A stretch of DNA of 11,140 nucleotides from Pseudomonadota bacterium (lineage in GTDB: Bacteria; Pseudomonadota; Gammaproteobacteria; Steroidobacterales; Steroidobacteraceae), in contig JAKADE010000057.1 of the NCBI GenBank assembly GCA_021820785.1, positions 1 to 11,140 of the forward strand. The letters run 5' to 3'. The translations under genes were made by a program, and so were the position numbers. The notes under the pieces were generated by a model. That model had not been told where the DNA came from, ran no database searches, and was given only the letters and a program-made list of their open reading frames with translations. Below, piece after piece: positions 10,231-11,140 of this stretch. The number at the start of each line of letters is the position of its first letter. Position 1 is the stretch's first letter.

Positions 10231-11140
10231 CCGCCCCAGCCGCCGCCACTCCGCTCCCGCCCGCGTTCGCTGCCCTGCTGCCGAAGGCCGCGCCGCCTCA
10301 GACCGTCGAAGGGTTGCCCCCGGAGTACGCGGCGCTGTTACCACCTGCGCACGCTACGCCAAAGCCGCGCGTCAGCACCCATGCGGTCCACGCTGTCAGC
10401 AGTCCGCGGCTCGCTGCCCCCGCTCGGAGCGCTCAGCAGCAAACACTCCCGCCGGAGTACGCCGCGCTGCTGCCGACACAGACCGCACCGACTCCCGGCC
10501 AGCAGGCCCGAGCGCTGTGGGCGAAAACACCCGCCTGGCAGAAGCCGTTCATGTTCGTCGACCAAGGACTCAACGATGTCGGCACCGGCATCGCGCACCT
10601 GCTCGGCGCGGATACTTCGGGGCCGATTCCACAAGCCAACTTCGGCCGCTACGCCGCGCCGCAACCGCAGCAGCCTGCCCCTGGCGTCAACAGCGCGCTC
10701 GATGCGCAGCACCCGTGGCTCAACGCGCTCGTGAAGTGGCCGACCGAACTGCTGGCGTCCACTCCACTCGGCGAGGGAGTCGGAGAGCTCGCGGGTGCCG
10801 GCATGAAGGCCGCCGGGCTCGTCGCACCGGAGGGCGCCAGCTTGCTCACGCGCGCCGTTGCCGCACTCCCGCGCTCGATGGCGACGGGCGCCGCATACGG
10901 GGTGCAGCAGCCGCGCGGCAACCCGGCCGTCAACGCGGCGATCGGCGCCGTCACCGGCCCGCTGCTCGAGGGCGCACTACACGGAGCCGGTGCGCTCGGC
11001 GGCAAGGCGGCCGATGCGGTGGGCGGACTGTGGCGCGGCATCACGCGCCACGTGCCCGATCAGGATGAACTCGATGCCCGCGTGGCCGATTACCTGCGCA
11101 AGCAGGGGGCGCCGCTGGCCGTTGCGACGCGCCCGACTCC
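10227..11140 (+). CDS. Long Ala/Pro/Gly-rich phage protein, N-terminal 304 aa (runs off window)
   Basis: The frame from ATG 10227 (ATGA overlap with the previous stop) stays open to the window end. The apparent frame 10202-11068 is a shadow. Residues 1-90 are Pro/Ala-rich and contain three copies of a decapeptide: LPPAFAALLP (10-19), LPPEYAALLP (30-39) and LPPEYAALLP (74-83). From about residue 95 comes a more regular part (LWAKTPAWQKPFMFVDQGLNDVGTG). A Gly/Ala-rich region with possible membrane-active helices follows (TPLGEGVGELAGAGMKAAGL, GAAYGVQQPRGNPAVNAAIG), then a charged segment (DQDELDARVADYLRKQG). The style fits large phage internal-virion/DNA-ejection or polyvalent proteins. No enzyme domain is visible in the part present. 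Confidence 0.75.
   Translation, partial: MTAPAAATPLPPAFAALLPKAAPPQTVEGLPPEYAALLPPAHATPKPRVSTHAVHAVSSPRLAAPARSAQQQTLPPEYAALLPTQTAPTPGQQARALWAKTPAWQKPFMFVDQGLNDVGTGIAHLLGADTSGPIPQANFGRYAAPQPQQPAPGVNSALDAQHPWLNALVKWPTELLASTPLGEGVGELAGAGMKAAGLVAPEGASLLTRAVAALPRSMATGAAYGVQQPRGNPAVNAAIGAVTGPLLEGALHGAGALGGKAADAVGGLWRGITRHVPDQDELDARVADYLRKQGAPLAVATRPT

Noticed and set aside
10202..11068. 288-codon frame at the right end
   Set aside because: Its product is Arg-rich shadow sequence. The +1-offset frame from ATG 10227 has coherent repeats and domains and stays open to the window edge.
1..11140. CRISPR array, rRNA, tRNA, insertion sequence or restriction-type defence system
   Set aside because: No regularly spaced repeats, no RNA gene signatures, no transposase and no nuclease/methylase motifs were found in any frame examined.

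Overview
The window is a high-GC piece of a temperate bacteriophage or prophage-like element, most likely from a beta- or gammaproteobacterium. The sequence alone does not fix genus or species. The phage character rests on a P4-type tyrosine integrase, a primase/helicase replication pair, an AlpA-type regulator, a second excisionase-like helix-turn-helix protein, long runs of very small start/stop-overlapping genes, and large Ala/Gly/Pro-rich late-type proteins cut by both window edges.

Layout. (1) 1-270 is the C-terminal end of a protein whose gene begins upstream (+). (2) 328-2255 is a leftward block: a small unknown protein (573-328), a Cys-rich possible zinc protein (952-686), a lipoprotein (1412-1017), and a tight three-gene operon (2255-1941, 1944-1711, 1714-1532) that ends in a leftward intrinsic terminator near 1482-1508. 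(3) 2286-2623 has no gene but carries six same-direction GGGGGTA-type repeats and a TTGACA box. It probably holds integrase arm sites and perhaps attP. (4) 2624-3838 encodes the integrase. (5) 3855-3910 folds as a three-way-junction RNA. Its two hairpin loops are complementary, in antiparallel order, to two short sites just ahead of the next start codon. This matches the design of the c4/CI antisense immunity RNAs of phages P1/P7 and P4. (6) 3941-4850 holds an unrecognised 192-aa protein, a near-perfect 26-bp palindrome at its stop codon, and an AlpA-like regulator. (7) 4960-7142 encodes a zinc-finger/Toprim primase-like protein and a RepA-type AAA helicase, coupled by GTGA. (8) 7142-9304 is a chain of small overlapping accessory genes, two of them only 36 and 56 codons long, with dense inverted repeats between 7161 and 7355. 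(9) 9801-9334 is a leftward, lower-GC cargo gene (a probable moron), followed by a strong hairpin at 9820-9866. (10) 9910-10230 is a DUF5681-like packaging-region protein, overlapping by ATGA a long protein that runs off the right edge.

How it may work together. Integrase, c4/CI-like RNA, a short regulated gene, AlpA, then primase and helicase closely resemble the immunity and replication half of P4-like elements. The antisense RNA would limit translation of the 3941 gene and perhaps of the operon behind it. Late-type protein genes lie on both sides of the integrase and its presumed attachment region. This suggests a circular or permuted phage genome (or tandem elements) rather than a simple attL-integrase prophage end.

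The most rewarding places to look are the c4-like RNA with its regulated gene, the 26-bp palindrome, the structured 7161-7355 segment that pairs away a ribosome-binding site, and the paralogous small genes at 1711-2255.
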